DNA from: SIG714 sp964638675
GTDB taxonomy: Bacteria; Bacillota; Clostridia; Oscillospirales; CAG-272
Assembly: GCA_964638675.1 (NCBI GenBank)
Contig: CAZXAU010000011.1
Location: 14,545-78,544 of the forward strand
Length of the DNA stretch: 64,000 nucleotides
Reading direction: 5' to 3'
Under the pieces are notes generated by a model. The model ran no database searches and was not told where the DNA came from. It worked only from the letters and a program-made list of their open reading frames with translations. The position numbers were made by a program, and so were the translations under genes. Positions 16,784-26,260 of this stretch are shown in pieces. The first letter of the stretch is position 1. Every line of letters starts with the position of its first letter.

Positions 16784-17548
16784 TCATTTATCGAATTTTT
16801 CCGAACGATTGGAATATCCGGAATAGTCATAGTACCTTGAATAGCGTGAGTAATAATAGTTTTTGGATGCGGCATCGCTTCCCATAGTCGGGATTCCGCC
16901 GAGGATCGGGTACGAAATGATATTCTTGACATCCTCTTCGGTATGGAGCTGTGTATCGAGAACTATCCTGAGAAGGAAGAAAATATATGCACAAACAAAG
17001 CCGATCAATCCGGCGATGAGAATGTTTTGAGTAAAATTGGGAGAATCATGGTATTCATCGAGATCGGGACCGTCGATTCCGCTGAGAAGACCGGTATTTG
17101 TTTTTTCAAAAACGTACTCCGGAAGCTTTTCACGGATCGTCTGTGCAATTTCATATGCAACTATGTTATCGTTTGCTGTGACCTTTACGGTAAATATAGG
17201 AACGTCCGAGACCTTTGTAGCTGTGATGGTCGCACCCTTTCCTGCAATTCCGAGCTGTCTTTTGCATTCTGCGGTCTGCAATATTGCCATTGCAGACTTT
17301 GCATGGGTTTCTGCCGCCGCCTGTTCGCCGGTAGTCTGAGGACCGGAGATATATGTACTGTCGATAAATACATAGAATTTGACACTCGATGACCATGTAG
17401 GCTGGATAAAGAATGTCGTGAAAAACGCAGCCACGGCGACAAATACGAATACCACGAGAATGATCCATGCCCAATAATTGGTGAATACCGCTGACAATTT
17501 TGTCAGATCAAACTCGTATTCTTTGTTTGATGATGTTTTGTTGTTCAT
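16784..17548 (-). CDS. Wzz/CapA-type chain-length regulator and BY-kinase activator
   Basis: 254 residues with two membrane helices, at about 32-52 and 175-197, flanking an extracellular Wzz domain. The cytoplasmic C-terminus after helix 2 should activate CpsD. Unusually it carries its own tyrosine-rich tail (YYYSRYSRYYDYSGYS), similar in composition to the tail of the kinase. It is immediately upstream of cpsD in the same transcript. Function is inferred from the family. Confidence 0.88.
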   Translation of the reverse strand: MNNKTSSNKEYEFDLTKLSAVFTNYWAWIILVVFVFVAVAAFFTTFFIQPTWSSSVKFYVFIDSTYISGPQTTGEQAAAETHAKSAMAILQTAECKRQLGIAGKGATITATKVSDVPIFTVKVTANDNIVAYEIAQTIREKLPEYVFEKTNTGLLSGIDGPDLDEYHDSPNFTQNILIAGLIGFVCAYIFFLLRIVLDTQLHTEEDVKNIISYPILGGIPTMGSDAASKNYYYSRYSRYYDYSGYSNRSEKFDK

Positions 17549-17623
17549 TTCTATAATCCTCTCATAACACTTTTTATGTTTGATGTTGACAGCTTTATTG
17601 GTTACAGACCATACAATGTGAGA

Positions 17624-18142
17624 TCAAATACCGATATCACTGACTGTCCGCCTTTTTGTCTTATTAATTTTTCTTGATCTGAGAAGGCGGATCACGCTGT
17701 ATAAAATCAAAAACAATGTGACCGACATAAAGGAGCCTGAAAAATCTATCCATATATCCGATACAAGACTGCCTCTTTCGCTGAATATCTGCACGGTTTC
17801 ATCACATACAGCAAAAAACATTGAAATAAGCAATGAAAAAAAGTAACTCCCGAGCGTCAGCTCTGTATTTACAGCTGCAAAAAGTGCGATTATTTCGCAT
17901 CCGAGAAGTGCAAATTCGGAGAAATGTGCGGCTTTTCTCAGATAATGTATAAAGGTTTCCTGAGGAATCTTGTTTTCCGGGTCAACGATAGGTTTGACAG
18001 CACCCGAGACATCGGAGCTCTCATTCATCGATTCCTCACGGTTTTTTGCAGAACGGAGAAATATGAATGACAAGGTCACTGCAATTGACATTATAATTAA
18101 AATAATTACTGTGAGCCTCTGTTTTGAAAATCGTTTCATCAT
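17624..18142 (-). CDS. VanZ-like membrane protein
   Basis: 172 residues with four membrane helices. VanZ-family marks are present: the LRKAAHFSEFALLG segment and a CDETVQIF motif. VanZ proteins give low-level teicoplanin resistance in some hosts and otherwise have no settled role. The start ATG overlaps the stop of the preceding gene (ATGA), so the two are translationally coupled. Confidence 0.82.
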   Translation of the reverse strand: MMKRFSKQRLTVIILIIMSIAVTLSFIFLRSAKNREESMNESSDVSGAVKPIVDPENKIPQETFIHYLRKAAHFSEFALLGCEIIALFAAVNTELTLGSYFFSLLISMFFAVCDETVQIFSERGSLVSDIWIDFSGSFMSVTLFLILYSVIRLLRSRKINKTKRRTVSDIGI

Positions 18143-19089
18143 GACTGTGATAAGATTGCAGAAATCTCTGCATCGATCTCCTGTAATCTTTTTTCGTATT
18201 CGCTGATCTTCAAAATGAGGTCGTCAACTGTTTTACGCATTTTATTGAGATTTTCAATGCTTTCATCTGAGTATCTGACAAGCTGGCCTATTTTTGTCAA
18301 ATTTCCATAACTTTCAAGTGCATTCACCATAAGGCTGAATTTTTCGACCGAAATGCTGTCCGGGGAGATATCCGAACTGTTCTCTTCGACTTCTTTGATG
18401 GATATTACGGTCGGTATTCCCGAAGTAATACGTTTTTTCAATGCCTTTTCTATAGTATGAGTGACCGAAAACTTAAGATCGGATATTTTGATAAGATCGC
18501 ATTCATAAGAAAAATAATTGTATGTCGTATTTCCGTCCTTTATGATCAGCGTAGAAATTCCGTGTTTTGTCATAAGCTCGTCATAGCTCGTCAGATAATC
18601 TTCTGCGCTTATACAGGCAATTTGCGGTTTAACCTTGAACGATTCAAGATATTCGTCAATTGCCTTGGTATTGGCTTTTTCGCTTGATTGATGTGATATG
18701 ACCTCAGAAAGTGATGCTGCAAGTTCCCATGATTTCTCATCTGTAAGTTTTTTAATGACATCAAATTCCGATTCTTCCGGGGAACAGCAGAGAATGGCAG
18801 TGTAGTCCATTTTCTCAAGAATAGGAAGAACATGACTTTCAATAGAATCGGTATACCGGTCAAAGAGAATGAAAACGCCGGAGCCTGTCACCGACGATTG
18901 CTGTATTTTACTCTCAGCCGTTTCAAGCGAATATTCAATGGCTTTTTTTTCGGAAACAAGCTCATTGATCCTGGCGGCGTCCACCCCGGTCGTTGATCTG
19001 TTTTGTGAAAATCGCACTGCTGAGTAGATGAAGACGAAACTGAAAAATATAACAGTGATCGTCGATGCAATGGTTGTTGATTTTTTCAT
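18139..19089 (-). CDS. Membrane-anchored protein with degenerate polysaccharide-deacetylase-like region
   Basis: 316 residues. An N-terminal membrane helix (about 8-27) is followed by a short coiled coil. A region then reads like a NodB deacetylase whose catalytic motifs are missing: GVFILFDRYTDSIESHVLPI aligns with the TFDDG strand but lacks the DD pair, and the HSxxH site appears as SHQSS. The C-terminal 60 residues form a second coiled coil (RKTVDDLILKISEYEKRL). It probably does not deacetylate and may act as a surface scaffold for the polysaccharide machinery. The ATG at 19089 follows AAGGAAA; a TTG nine codons earlier is less likely. It overlaps vanZ by four bases. Confidence 0.6.
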   Translation of the reverse strand: MKKSTTIASTITVIFFSFVFIYSAVRFSQNRSTTGVDAARINELVSEKKAIEYSLETAESKIQQSSVTGSGVFILFDRYTDSIESHVLPILEKMDYTAILCCSPEESEFDVIKKLTDEKSWELAASLSEVISHQSSEKANTKAIDEYLESFKVKPQIACISAEDYLTSYDELMTKHGISTLIIKDGNTTYNYFSYECDLIKISDLKFSVTHTIEKALKKRITSGIPTVISIKEVEENSSDISPDSISVEKFSLMVNALESYGNLTKIGQLVRYSDESIENLNKMRKTVDDLILKISEYEKRLQEIDAEISAILSQS

Positions 19090-19194
19090 CGATGTTTCCT
19101 TCCAATCATTTTCCAATTGTTTTTGGTATAATTCGCTTTGGGTATAACGGCTGGATCAATAATCAGTTGCAATATCTGAAAAATACTTTTAAAT

Positions 19195-19467
19195 TCAATT
19201 TTCCGAAATCAAACCGAGTTCGGTCAGGCGTTCGACCGTTTTTCTTACATCGTTTTCGGCAGTTTTGCTGTCTATTTCATACGCTTTAGTTATCTCAGCG
19301 GTTATTTCACTTATATCTGAAACACCTTCATTAAGCATTCCGAAGATCAGATCTGCAGTTTCATTCAAAGTGATCATACCTTTGAATTGTTTTGCAAGCT
19401 CACCTGTAGCGACGGCAACCTTTTTTCCTGCAACACTTCTGATTATAAAGCCTTCTTTTAATTTCAT
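19195..19467 (-). CDS. PqqD-family (RiPP recognition element-like) protein
   Basis: 90 residues with the PqqD winged-helix layout: MKLKEGFIIRSVAGKKVAVA, then TLNETADLIFGML and an acidic helix ending TELGLISEN. PqqD domains bind leader peptides of ribosomally made peptides, but stand-alone copies also occur next to HPr-kinase-like genes without a known peptide. GAGGAG eight bases upstream sets the start at 19467. It follows the kinase-like gene by 18 bases. Confidence 0.85.
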   Translation of the reverse strand: MKLKEGFIIRSVAGKKVAVATGELAKQFKGMITLNETADLIFGMLNEGVSDISEITAEITKAYEIDSKTAENDVRKTVERLTELGLISEN

Positions 19468-19485
19468 AGCTTTCGCTCCTCTCAT

Positions 19486-20229
19486 TCATTGTTTGTCAGA
19501 ACCGGCATATTTTTCTCCGGTAATCGTTTCAAAAGCCAATATGGCAGATTCAACATTTGTATTGCATCCGAGCTTGTATGCAGGGGTTGAGGAAACAAGC
19601 TTGTCAACCGTGCTGAGAAGTTTTTCGAGCTTGTCCTTGTCCTCAGGCACTATTGTTGCCGACAAAAGAACCTTAAATGCATCAAATGCGGATAAGCGTT
19701 CAATTTCCGGAATACTTGCTCTGTAGATATAGCAGAGTGCCGTGAGCGGAACTGCAACATTTCTCTGCCAGCATTCCTTTCCTGCCCAAGGGGTTCCGTA
19801 TGCCAGAAATCCGCCATTTCCGTCAGGCATTATAATAGGTTTGTCACCGTTTACTATACCGACATTATCCTTAAGCAAATTTCTCCAAAGCTTTATGTGA
19901 GTTGATTTTCCTGTTCCGCTCGGTGCGATAAAGGCAATTGCTCCGCCTTTATACTCAATCACTGCAGCGTGCAGGAAGAATCCGCCCATGTCTATAACCT
20001 TTTGTGAAATGACTCTGTATATTCTTGTCAGGGAAGCACGGGCACGGAGTGTCTCGTTCTCTGTTTCATAAAAACGGCACTCTTCATCGATATCCGCAGT
20101 TGTCACTTCGACAAATTCGGTCGGTTCACCGTCACTTTCGTATCCCCGGCAATATGTTTTGAAATAAGGGTCAACACTCCTGATGCCGAAATCTATGCCT
20201 GCTATTCTGTAGACACCGTAATCTTGCAA
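19486..20229 (-). CDS. HPr-kinase/PEPCK-fold ATP-binding protein (HprK-like)
   Basis: 247 residues. The centre has the P-loop APSGTGKSTHIKLW preceded by FLHAAVIEYKGG, the signature of HPr kinase-like and PEPCK-like proteins paired with PqqD. True HprK regulates carbon catabolite repression; these relatives are linked to peptide-modifying loci such as lasso peptides. The start is TTG at 20229, chosen because GGAGG lies eight bases upstream inside the longer reading frame. It is first in the minus-strand group, from a promoter at 20264-20292. Confidence 0.8.
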   Translation of the reverse strand: MQDYGVYRIAGIDFGIRSVDPYFKTYCRGYESDGEPTEFVEVTTADIDEECRFYETENETLRARASLTRIYRVISQKVIDMGGFFLHAAVIEYKGGAIAFIAPSGTGKSTHIKLWRNLLKDNVGIVNGDKPIIMPDGNGGFLAYGTPWAGKECWQRNVAVPLTALCYIYRASIPEIERLSAFDAFKVLLSATIVPEDKDKLEKLLSTVDKLVSSTPAYKLGCNTNVESAILAFETITGEKYAGSDKQ

Positions 20230-20263
20230 AGCGTCATACCTCCAATCAATAATACACACATTT

Positions 20264-20292
20264 ATCATATCATAAAATATTTGAAAATGCAA
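20264..20292 (-). promoter_or_regulatory. Promoter for the HprK-like/PqqD pair
   Basis: Minus strand TTGCAT (20292-20287), 17-base spacer, TATGAT (20269-20264). Confidence 0.65.
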
Positions 20293-20398
20293 TAGTTTTT
20301 CAGCGAAAGATTTATTTTACACGCTTTTTATTAATATATTGCCCTGAAATTTTATTTATTGTTTAAAATGTTCGGGCATAAGCTTCCCTGAAATATCA

Positions 20399-20442
20399 TA
20401 AACCGCATACCTTTGTCTGATATAGACAAAATATGCGGTTTA
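20399..20442 (-). terminator. Stem-loop after the M6 protease gene
   Basis: An 11-bp outer stem (TAAACCGCATA / TATGCGGTTTA) with an inner TTTGTCT/AGACAAA stem lies just past the stop of the minus-strand metalloprotease gene. There is no long T run, so its terminator strength is uncertain. Confidence 0.6.
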
Positions 20443-20452
20443 CAGTTTATTT

Positions 20453-22600
20453 TCAGTTGAAATCGAAGGTTATCGTTGCCACACCGTTTGCACTGTCTAT
20501 AGAATCAACAGTGAGTGTGAATGATACAGAAGTTCCGTCGTACCATTTGTAATTGCTGCCGAATGTGCTGCCGGCTTTGAAATAGTCTGAATTTTCAGCA
20601 AGTTCACCGCTGTCATAATTTTCAGTGGATTCAATACTGTTATTTCCGTCAGCTTCGATCACTTTGACAAATTTGTGTTCGGTTGAAGAATTATCGTATT
20701 CAAATTCGAGATATTCCCAAGTACCGGAGCTGCCTTCCTTCAGTGTTGCATCGACGTGATATATACGCACGAGAGCTTTTGAAGGCAAACCGTACACGCC
20801 TGCCGAGTCCTTGTTGAGCGATTTCGGTACAAAAAGGTCGATCAGTATGAATTCTGAATAGATATCTGCCGAATCATCCTTTTTTATTATGATGCAGTCT
20901 CCGCTTGAGACGAGATCGTTTATCTGTACTGTCGTATCTTTTTTGTCAAGAACAGTACCGTTTGTCCATCCGAGCAGAAGCTTTGAAACGGCACCGTGGT
21001 CGCCGACATTGCAGTCCATCATATCGCCGCCGCCGACTCCTCCTGCGGGTCCCTGTTCAAGATCTGTGTCATAATAATCATAAAGTCCGAGCAGGTGTCC
21101 TGTTTCGTGAATGTATGTTGTGGCGTTTACTTTTACATTGCCTTTGCCGTAAAAATCCTCATACATGAAATCGCATGATGCCCATATGTAATAACCCGGG
21201 AAGACAAATCCGCTCTCATTTTCAAAATAGTTTTCCGAAAGTGAAGAATATGTCCATGCCCACCAGAGCACGCTTTCGCCTGTTTCATCAAAGGGTACCG
21301 AGTAGATAAGGTATACGGCATCGATCATATTGTCTCCGTTTGAATCGTAGTCATTTATAAGATCAAGCTGACTTTCGTATTTTGCGAGGACGGTGTCGAT
21401 TATGTTTTCAATGGGGGTAAAATATTCACCGGATGTTTCGGCATCATCGAACAGCTTTTCAAAATCGGAGACACTCATTCCGACATTATAGACATCTGTG
21501 AATGTATAATTTATCTTGAGCTTGCCGTATGAGCTTTTGCTGTAATAGGACTGAACGCTTTCCCAACCGGTGGCACTTTCGCTTCCTTCAAAGGCTATAC
21601 GCAGGTCGGACAGCTTTTTATCACTGAATTCATATCCCGGGAATTCTACAGGAATAACTATCGCATTTGTTTCGCCAACTGGCTTGATTCCGTAGTTCGG
21701 CATCTGAGGATAATCGTTATTGTTTTCGCCGAACAGTTCATCGTAATTCTCATCAGTTACGGTTTCAAAATCCGAGGGCAGTGTGACCTCTTCAAAATTT
21801 TCCGGATAGCTGTAGGTCAGTTTGTGCGTACAATCGGTTTTTTCGCCGTCGTAGTTGTATTCCGATGTCGCTGTGATCGATTGAATTTTGCCGCACGATA
21901 CGGTAATCTCAAGGTCTTTGAATAGCTCTGTAATCGATTCTTCGGGCGAATCACAGTCATAGAAAAGTGATTTGCATACCGAATTTATATCGGATTTTTT
22001 AGTGTCAAACTTAAATACACCGTTGCCGTCTTTATCGGTTATCTCTGACGGTGTAAAGAGGGTCTGTGCAAGAAGTATGGGTGTAAAGCCGTGATATGAT
22101 GCATAATCAAATTCGCTGAAATGACTGCATGATGAGCTTATGCAATAGTATCCGTCATCGGTCGCATAAAAGTAATCGATATCGCCGTTTTTGTGTGTAC
22201 GCAGGTAATCGGTGTATGTATAGCCTTCATCGTCGGTGTATTCAAAACTTATAGCGTCAGAAGAGCAGTAGTAGGTCTCTTCATATTCAACTTCTCCGAG
22301 AGTCGAGAGAGAATAGACGACTTTATAGTCGTATGAGTTACTTATTATATAGTCAAGTGTAAGCTTTTCACCGGGAGCTACCGTGGGGTGTGTTGTGCCT
22401 GAGGGGACAGGCGAAGGAGTAAGTGTATTGCCGGTCTGATCAGCCGTTTTGTCTGATGAAGTATCGGTGACTACGCTTGTGAGCGGTGTGGTTGTCGGTG
22501 TGTTTTTGTTGCATGATGCACCAAACAGGATCGTCAGTACAGTGATGACCAACACTAAAACTAATGCCGCTGACTTTTTGCATTTCATTGGTTCGTTCAT
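20453..22600 (-). CDS. Secreted M6-family metalloprotease lipoprotein
   Basis: 715 residues. A signal peptide ends in a lipobox-like FGASC (cysteine near residue 30), followed by a Thr/Ser/Pro-rich linker. The catalytic zinc motif is HETGHLLGLYDYYD in the middle (about residues 500-515), as in immune-inhibitor-A-like M6 peptidases, preceded by a long pro-domain-like N-terminal region. It should act at the cell surface on proteins of unknown identity. AAGGAAG lies about nine bases before the ATG. It is monocistronic. Confidence 0.85.
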   Translation of the reverse strand: MNEPMKCKKSAALVLVLVITVLTILFGASCNKNTPTTTPLTSVVTDTSSDKTADQTGNTLTPSPVPSGTTHPTVAPGEKLTLDYIISNSYDYKVVYSLSTLGEVEYEETYYCSSDAISFEYTDDEGYTYTDYLRTHKNGDIDYFYATDDGYYCISSSCSHFSEFDYASYHGFTPILLAQTLFTPSEITDKDGNGVFKFDTKKSDINSVCKSLFYDCDSPEESITELFKDLEITVSCGKIQSITATSEYNYDGEKTDCTHKLTYSYPENFEEVTLPSDFETVTDENYDELFGENNNDYPQMPNYGIKPVGETNAIVIPVEFPGYEFSDKKLSDLRIAFEGSESATGWESVQSYYSKSSYGKLKINYTFTDVYNVGMSVSDFEKLFDDAETSGEYFTPIENIIDTVLAKYESQLDLINDYDSNGDNMIDAVYLIYSVPFDETGESVLWWAWTYSSLSENYFENESGFVFPGYYIWASCDFMYEDFYGKGNVKVNATTYIHETGHLLGLYDYYDTDLEQGPAGGVGGGDMMDCNVGDHGAVSKLLLGWTNGTVLDKKDTTVQINDLVSSGDCIIIKKDDSADIYSEFILIDLFVPKSLNKDSAGVYGLPSKALVRIYHVDATLKEGSSGTWEYLEFEYDNSSTEHKFVKVIEADGNNSIESTENYDSGELAENSDYFKAGSTFGSNYKWYDGTSVSFTLTVDSIDSANGVATITFDFN

Positions 22601-22716
22601 GATTTTGATCTTCCTTGTTTTTTATTCATTTATTATTATATGCCGCATCATAATGTCATTGCTGAAACACTGATACGGCATATTTTATTGATTTATTTTA
22701 ATATGCCGGAGCGGGT

Positions 22717-24009
22717 TCATTCCGACTTCGGGGCGTTATAGAGGTATTCAGGCTTGGCATTTTCGGTCAGGCATTCTTTTCCTATGATGACCTTTTGCAG
22801 ATTGTCGATTGACGGAACCTCGTACATGATATCGAGCATTATCGATTCCATGATCGATCGAAGGCCTCTTGCTCCCGTAGCACGCTCGATGGCACGGTCT
22901 GCTATTATTTCGAGCGATTCGGGGGTGAATTCAAGCTCAACATTGTCAATATCGAACAGCTTCTGATACTGCTTGATTATTGCATTTTTCGGCTTTGAAA
23001 GTATACTGACAAGTGCCGTTCTGTCAAGCGATTCGAGTGACACTATTACGGGAAGACGTCCGACAAGCTCGGGAATCAGGCCGAACTTGATTATATCGTG
23101 CGGCTGTACACCTGCATATATCTTTCTGTCGCTTTTTTGTTTTTTTGACAGTACTTTTCCCGAAAATCCGAGACCCTGCGAGCCTTCTCTTTCCTCGATG
23201 AGCTTATCTATCGTGTCAAAAGCACCGCCGCATATGAACAGAATATTTTCTGTATTGATCTGAATGAAATCCTGATTCGGATGCTTTCTTCCACCCTGCG
23301 GAGGAACATTTGATACCGTTCCTTCGAGGATCTTGAGCAAAGCCTGTTGAACGCCTTCGCCCGAAACGTCTCTTGTTATCGAACGGTTTTCGCTTCTTCT
23401 TGCTATTTTGTCGATCTCATCAATATATATTATGCCTTTTTCGGCTAAGCTTATATCATAATCGGCTGCCTGAATCAGCTTTAAAAGTATGTTTTCGACG
23501 TCTTCGCCGACATATCCTGCCTCTGTAAGTGTCGTTGCATCGGCAATCGCAAATGGAACCTTAAGAGTTTTTGCAAGCATTTGAGCCAGATATGTCTTGC
23601 CTACTCCTGTAGGACCGAGCATAAGGACATTGCTTTTCTGTATGTCGACTCCGTCGTTTGCCTTTCTTTTTTTTGTTTTATCGCTTTTTGAAAGAATTCG
23701 CTTGTAGTGATTGTATACCGATACCGCAAGTGCTTTTTTCGCATCATCCTGACCGACGACATATTCGTCAAGTGCAGATTTTATCTCAATTGGTTTCGGA
23801 AGTGTTTCGAGAGTAAGCTCTCCGGCATCTCCTCCTTTTTTTCTGCTCTTTGACATCAAGCCTTTTTGCTCGGATATGAGCTCAGTGCATGCCTCCACGC
23901 AACTATCGCAGATATATGTGCCCGTGCCGGAGGGAATCAAAAACTGAATCTGCCTTTCGTCACGACCGCAGAATGAACAGTGGCGAAAATTTTCGCGTCC
24001 GTTTGCCAT
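22717..24009 (-). CDS. clpX: ATP-dependent Clp protease ATP-binding subunit ClpX
   Basis: 430 residues, standard. The N-terminal zinc-binding domain has CSFC and CDSC pairs; the AAA+ module has Walker A GPTGVGKT and Walker B IIYIDEIDK, and the ClpP-docking loop reads GLGF. ClpX unfolds tagged proteins, including those carrying the tmRNA tag, and feeds them to ClpP. It follows clpP and tig in the order seen in many bacteria. Confidence 0.97.
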   Translation of the reverse strand: MANGRENFRHCSFCGRDERQIQFLIPSGTGTYICDSCVEACTELISEQKGLMSKSRKKGGDAGELTLETLPKPIEIKSALDEYVVGQDDAKKALAVSVYNHYKRILSKSDKTKKRKANDGVDIQKSNVLMLGPTGVGKTYLAQMLAKTLKVPFAIADATTLTEAGYVGEDVENILLKLIQAADYDISLAEKGIIYIDEIDKIARRSENRSITRDVSGEGVQQALLKILEGTVSNVPPQGGRKHPNQDFIQINTENILFICGGAFDTIDKLIEEREGSQGLGFSGKVLSKKQKSDRKIYAGVQPHDIIKFGLIPELVGRLPVIVSLESLDRTALVSILSKPKNAIIKQYQKLFDIDNVELEFTPESLEIIADRAIERATGARGLRSIMESIMLDIMYEVPSIDNLQKVIIGKECLTENAKPEYLYNAPKSE

Positions 24010-24113
24010 GTGTATGACCGATCCTTTCCTGTATACAAAAGCGACTTAGGTTAAAGCTTTTGTATCATTTGTTGAGTGTTGAATATTTAATTAAAAAGAT
24101 GAATTGCTGAATT

Positions 24114-24144
24114 CGGGGACTGAAATCATCCGTCTCAGTCCCCG
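24114..24144 (-). other. Hairpin between clpP and clpX
   Basis: Ten-bp GC-rich stem (CGGGGACTGA at 24114-24123 with TCAGTCCCCG at 24135-24144) in the 143-base clpP-clpX spacer. On the transcript strand it lacks a T run, so it may be a partial terminator or an RNA-stabilising element that sets a lower clpX level. Confidence 0.6.
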
Positions 24145-24152
24145 TTAAAAGT

Positions 24153-24743
24153 TTATGCTCTCTTATCGATAACCTTGTCGACAAGACCGAATTCCATAGC
24201 TTTTTGTGCACTCATGAAGTTGTTTCTGTCTGTTGCTTCAACAATTTCTTCATAACTCCTGCCGGTGTTTGCGGCAAGAATTCTGTTCAAGCGTTCTTTT
24301 GTAGCAAGGAGGTTATCAGAATAAATCTTGATATCACTTGCCTGACCTGAGAGCCCTCCGCCGATCAGCGGCTGATGGATCATGATCTCACTGTTGGGCA
24401 GTGCAAGACGCTTTCCCTTGGCACCGGATGAGAGCAGAAATGCTCCCATGCTTGCGGCCATGCCTACACATATTGTACAGACATCGCATTTGATGAAGTT
24501 CATCGTATCATATATCGCGAGTCCTGCCGTGACAGAACCACCGGGACTGTTTATATAAAAGCTGATATCCTTGTCAGGGTCCTGGGATTCGAGGAAGAGA
24601 AGCTGTGCCACAACAAGTGACGCTGTGACATCATTGACTTCGTCCGAGAGAAATATAATGCGATCATTCAAGAGTCTTGAATAAATATCGTATGCTCTCT
24701 CGCCTTTGTTTGTTTGTTCAATTACTGTTGGAACAAGTGCCAT
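24153..24743 (-). CDS. clpP: ATP-dependent Clp protease proteolytic subunit
   Basis: 196 residues. The catalytic serine is in GMAASMGAFLL, the histidine in MIHQPLIGG, and the aspartate near TDRNNFMS. ClpP forms the barrel that degrades substrates unfolded by ClpX or ClpC. It starts at a normal ATG with AGGAGA upstream, between tig and clpX. Confidence 0.97.
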   Translation of the reverse strand: MALVPTVIEQTNKGERAYDIYSRLLNDRIIFLSDEVNDVTASLVVAQLLFLESQDPDKDISFYINSPGGSVTAGLAIYDTMNFIKCDVCTICVGMAASMGAFLLSSGAKGKRLALPNSEIMIHQPLIGGGLSGQASDIKIYSDNLLATKERLNRILAANTGRSYEEIVEATDRNNFMSAQKAMEFGLVDKVIDKRA

Positions 24744-24796
24744 TGTATCAAATCTCCTTTTAAATTATAGAGGTTGATGATATATGCTGAGTAAGA

Positions 24797-26215
24797 TTAT
24801 TCCGCGTCGGATTCTGCCTTTTTCTTTGATGTTCTCTTAGTTGTTTTCTTTTCTTTTACGGGCTTTTCTCCGGCTTCCGATTCCTCAGCTGCTGTCGGTG
24901 CTTCGGGAGCTGTTTCCTTAGGCTCATCACTCTTCGACTGCGTTATAACCGCATTATCCACGATAAGTTTAACAGCCTTTTTCGCCGCAAGATCGGCAGA
25001 TATATCTTTAGCATCGATCAGACCCTTTACCTGTTCGGACTCCATATTGTAGTATGAAGAGATATCGCTGTATTCCTTTTCGATCTCCTCTTCGGATACC
25101 TCAATATTTTCAAGGCTGACGATCTTTTCAAGTGCAAGGCGTATCTTGACCTGATTTTCAGCCTGCGGACGCATCTGTTCACGCAATGCATCAAGATCAA
25201 GACCTGTGTACTGGAAATATGTCTTGAGATCAAGACCGTTCATACGCAGACGGTTGTCATAGTCTCTGACAAGATTTTCTGTCTCTGCATCTATCATTTC
25301 AGAGGGAATATCTACCTCACAGGTTTCTACGATTTTTTGTATGAGTGAATTCTCAACCTCGCTGTCTGCCTGTGCTTCTTTACCGGATTTGAGTTTTGCC
25401 GAAATATCAGCTTTATATTCATCAAGAGTATCGAATTCCGAAACGTCCTTAGCGAAATCATCATCAAGCTCGGGAAGCTCTGTCTTTTCTATCTTATGGA
25501 GAACTATCGAGAAGGTTGCATCCTTTCCGGCAAGCTCGGGTGCATGGTATTCTTCGGGGAATTTGACCTGAATGTCAAATGAATCGCCGACATTGTGTCC
25601 TGTGACCTGCTCTTCAAAGCCGGGGATAAACGATCCCGAACCGAGAACGAGTGACTGCTTTTCTGCTGTGCCGCCCTCAAACTTTTTGCCGTCGGTTGAA
25701 CCCGAATAATCGATCGTGACTGTGTCGCCGTTTTCTGCCGCACGGTCTGTGATCTCGGTAGTACGTGAATTACGATTACGAATCTTCTGAAGTTCGCTCT
25801 CAATTTCCTCGTTTGTGACTTCTCCGACATTCTTTACGGCTTCAAGTCCTTTGTACTCTCCGAGCTTGATCTCGGGCTTGACTTTAACATTTGCTATTAC
25901 CGTAACGCCGTTATCATTTATATCTTCGATGTCTATCTCAGGTCTTGAAACGACATCAAGTCCCGATGCTTCAAGTGCTTTGGGCCATTCACTGTCAAGA
26001 AGATTATTTATAGCCTCTTCATAGCAAAAGCCCTTGCCATAAAATTTTTCTACCATTGCTCTGGGTGCTTTGCCTTTACGGAATCCGGGAATTGTGATTC
26101 CGGGAGCCTTCTTTTTGTAAAGAGCGTCAACCTCTGTTTTGAATTTGTCGCTTTCAATAAGGAATTTGATCTGTGCTGAATTTCCTTCATTTTTTACTGC
26201 TGAAATAAGTGTCAT
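24797..26215 (-). CDS. tig: Trigger factor
   Basis: 472 residues. It has the ribosome-binding domain with the GFRKGKAPRAMVEKFYG signature, an FKBP-type prolyl isomerase middle (DTVTIDYSGSTDGKKFEGG...) and the chaperone C-domain. Roughly 40 extra residues at the C-terminus form a low-complexity Glu/Lys/Pro tail (EAPTAAEESEAGEKPVKEK). It folds nascent chains at the ribosome exit. GGAGG precedes the ATG. It heads the tig-clpP-clpX cluster from a promoter at 26261-26289. Confidence 0.96.
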   Translation of the reverse strand: MTLISAVKNEGNSAQIKFLIESDKFKTEVDALYKKKAPGITIPGFRKGKAPRAMVEKFYGKGFCYEEAINNLLDSEWPKALEASGLDVVSRPEIDIEDINDNGVTVIANVKVKPEIKLGEYKGLEAVKNVGEVTNEEIESELQKIRNRNSRTTEITDRAAENGDTVTIDYSGSTDGKKFEGGTAEKQSLVLGSGSFIPGFEEQVTGHNVGDSFDIQVKFPEEYHAPELAGKDATFSIVLHKIEKTELPELDDDFAKDVSEFDTLDEYKADISAKLKSGKEAQADSEVENSLIQKIVETCEVDIPSEMIDAETENLVRDYDNRLRMNGLDLKTYFQYTGLDLDALREQMRPQAENQVKIRLALEKIVSLENIEVSEEEIEKEYSDISSYYNMESEQVKGLIDAKDISADLAAKKAVKLIVDNAVITQSKSDEPKETAPEAPTAAEESEAGEKPVKEKKTTKRTSKKKAESDAE

Positions 26216-26260
26216 TTTCTTTCCTCCGAAAAGAATGATTAATTAATTACATACCTGTTT

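Noticed and set aside
15970..16932. Longer version of the tyrosine kinase starting inside wzz
   Set aside because: The extra 54 residues lie out of frame over the wzz coding region, and GGAGG sits just before the shorter start.
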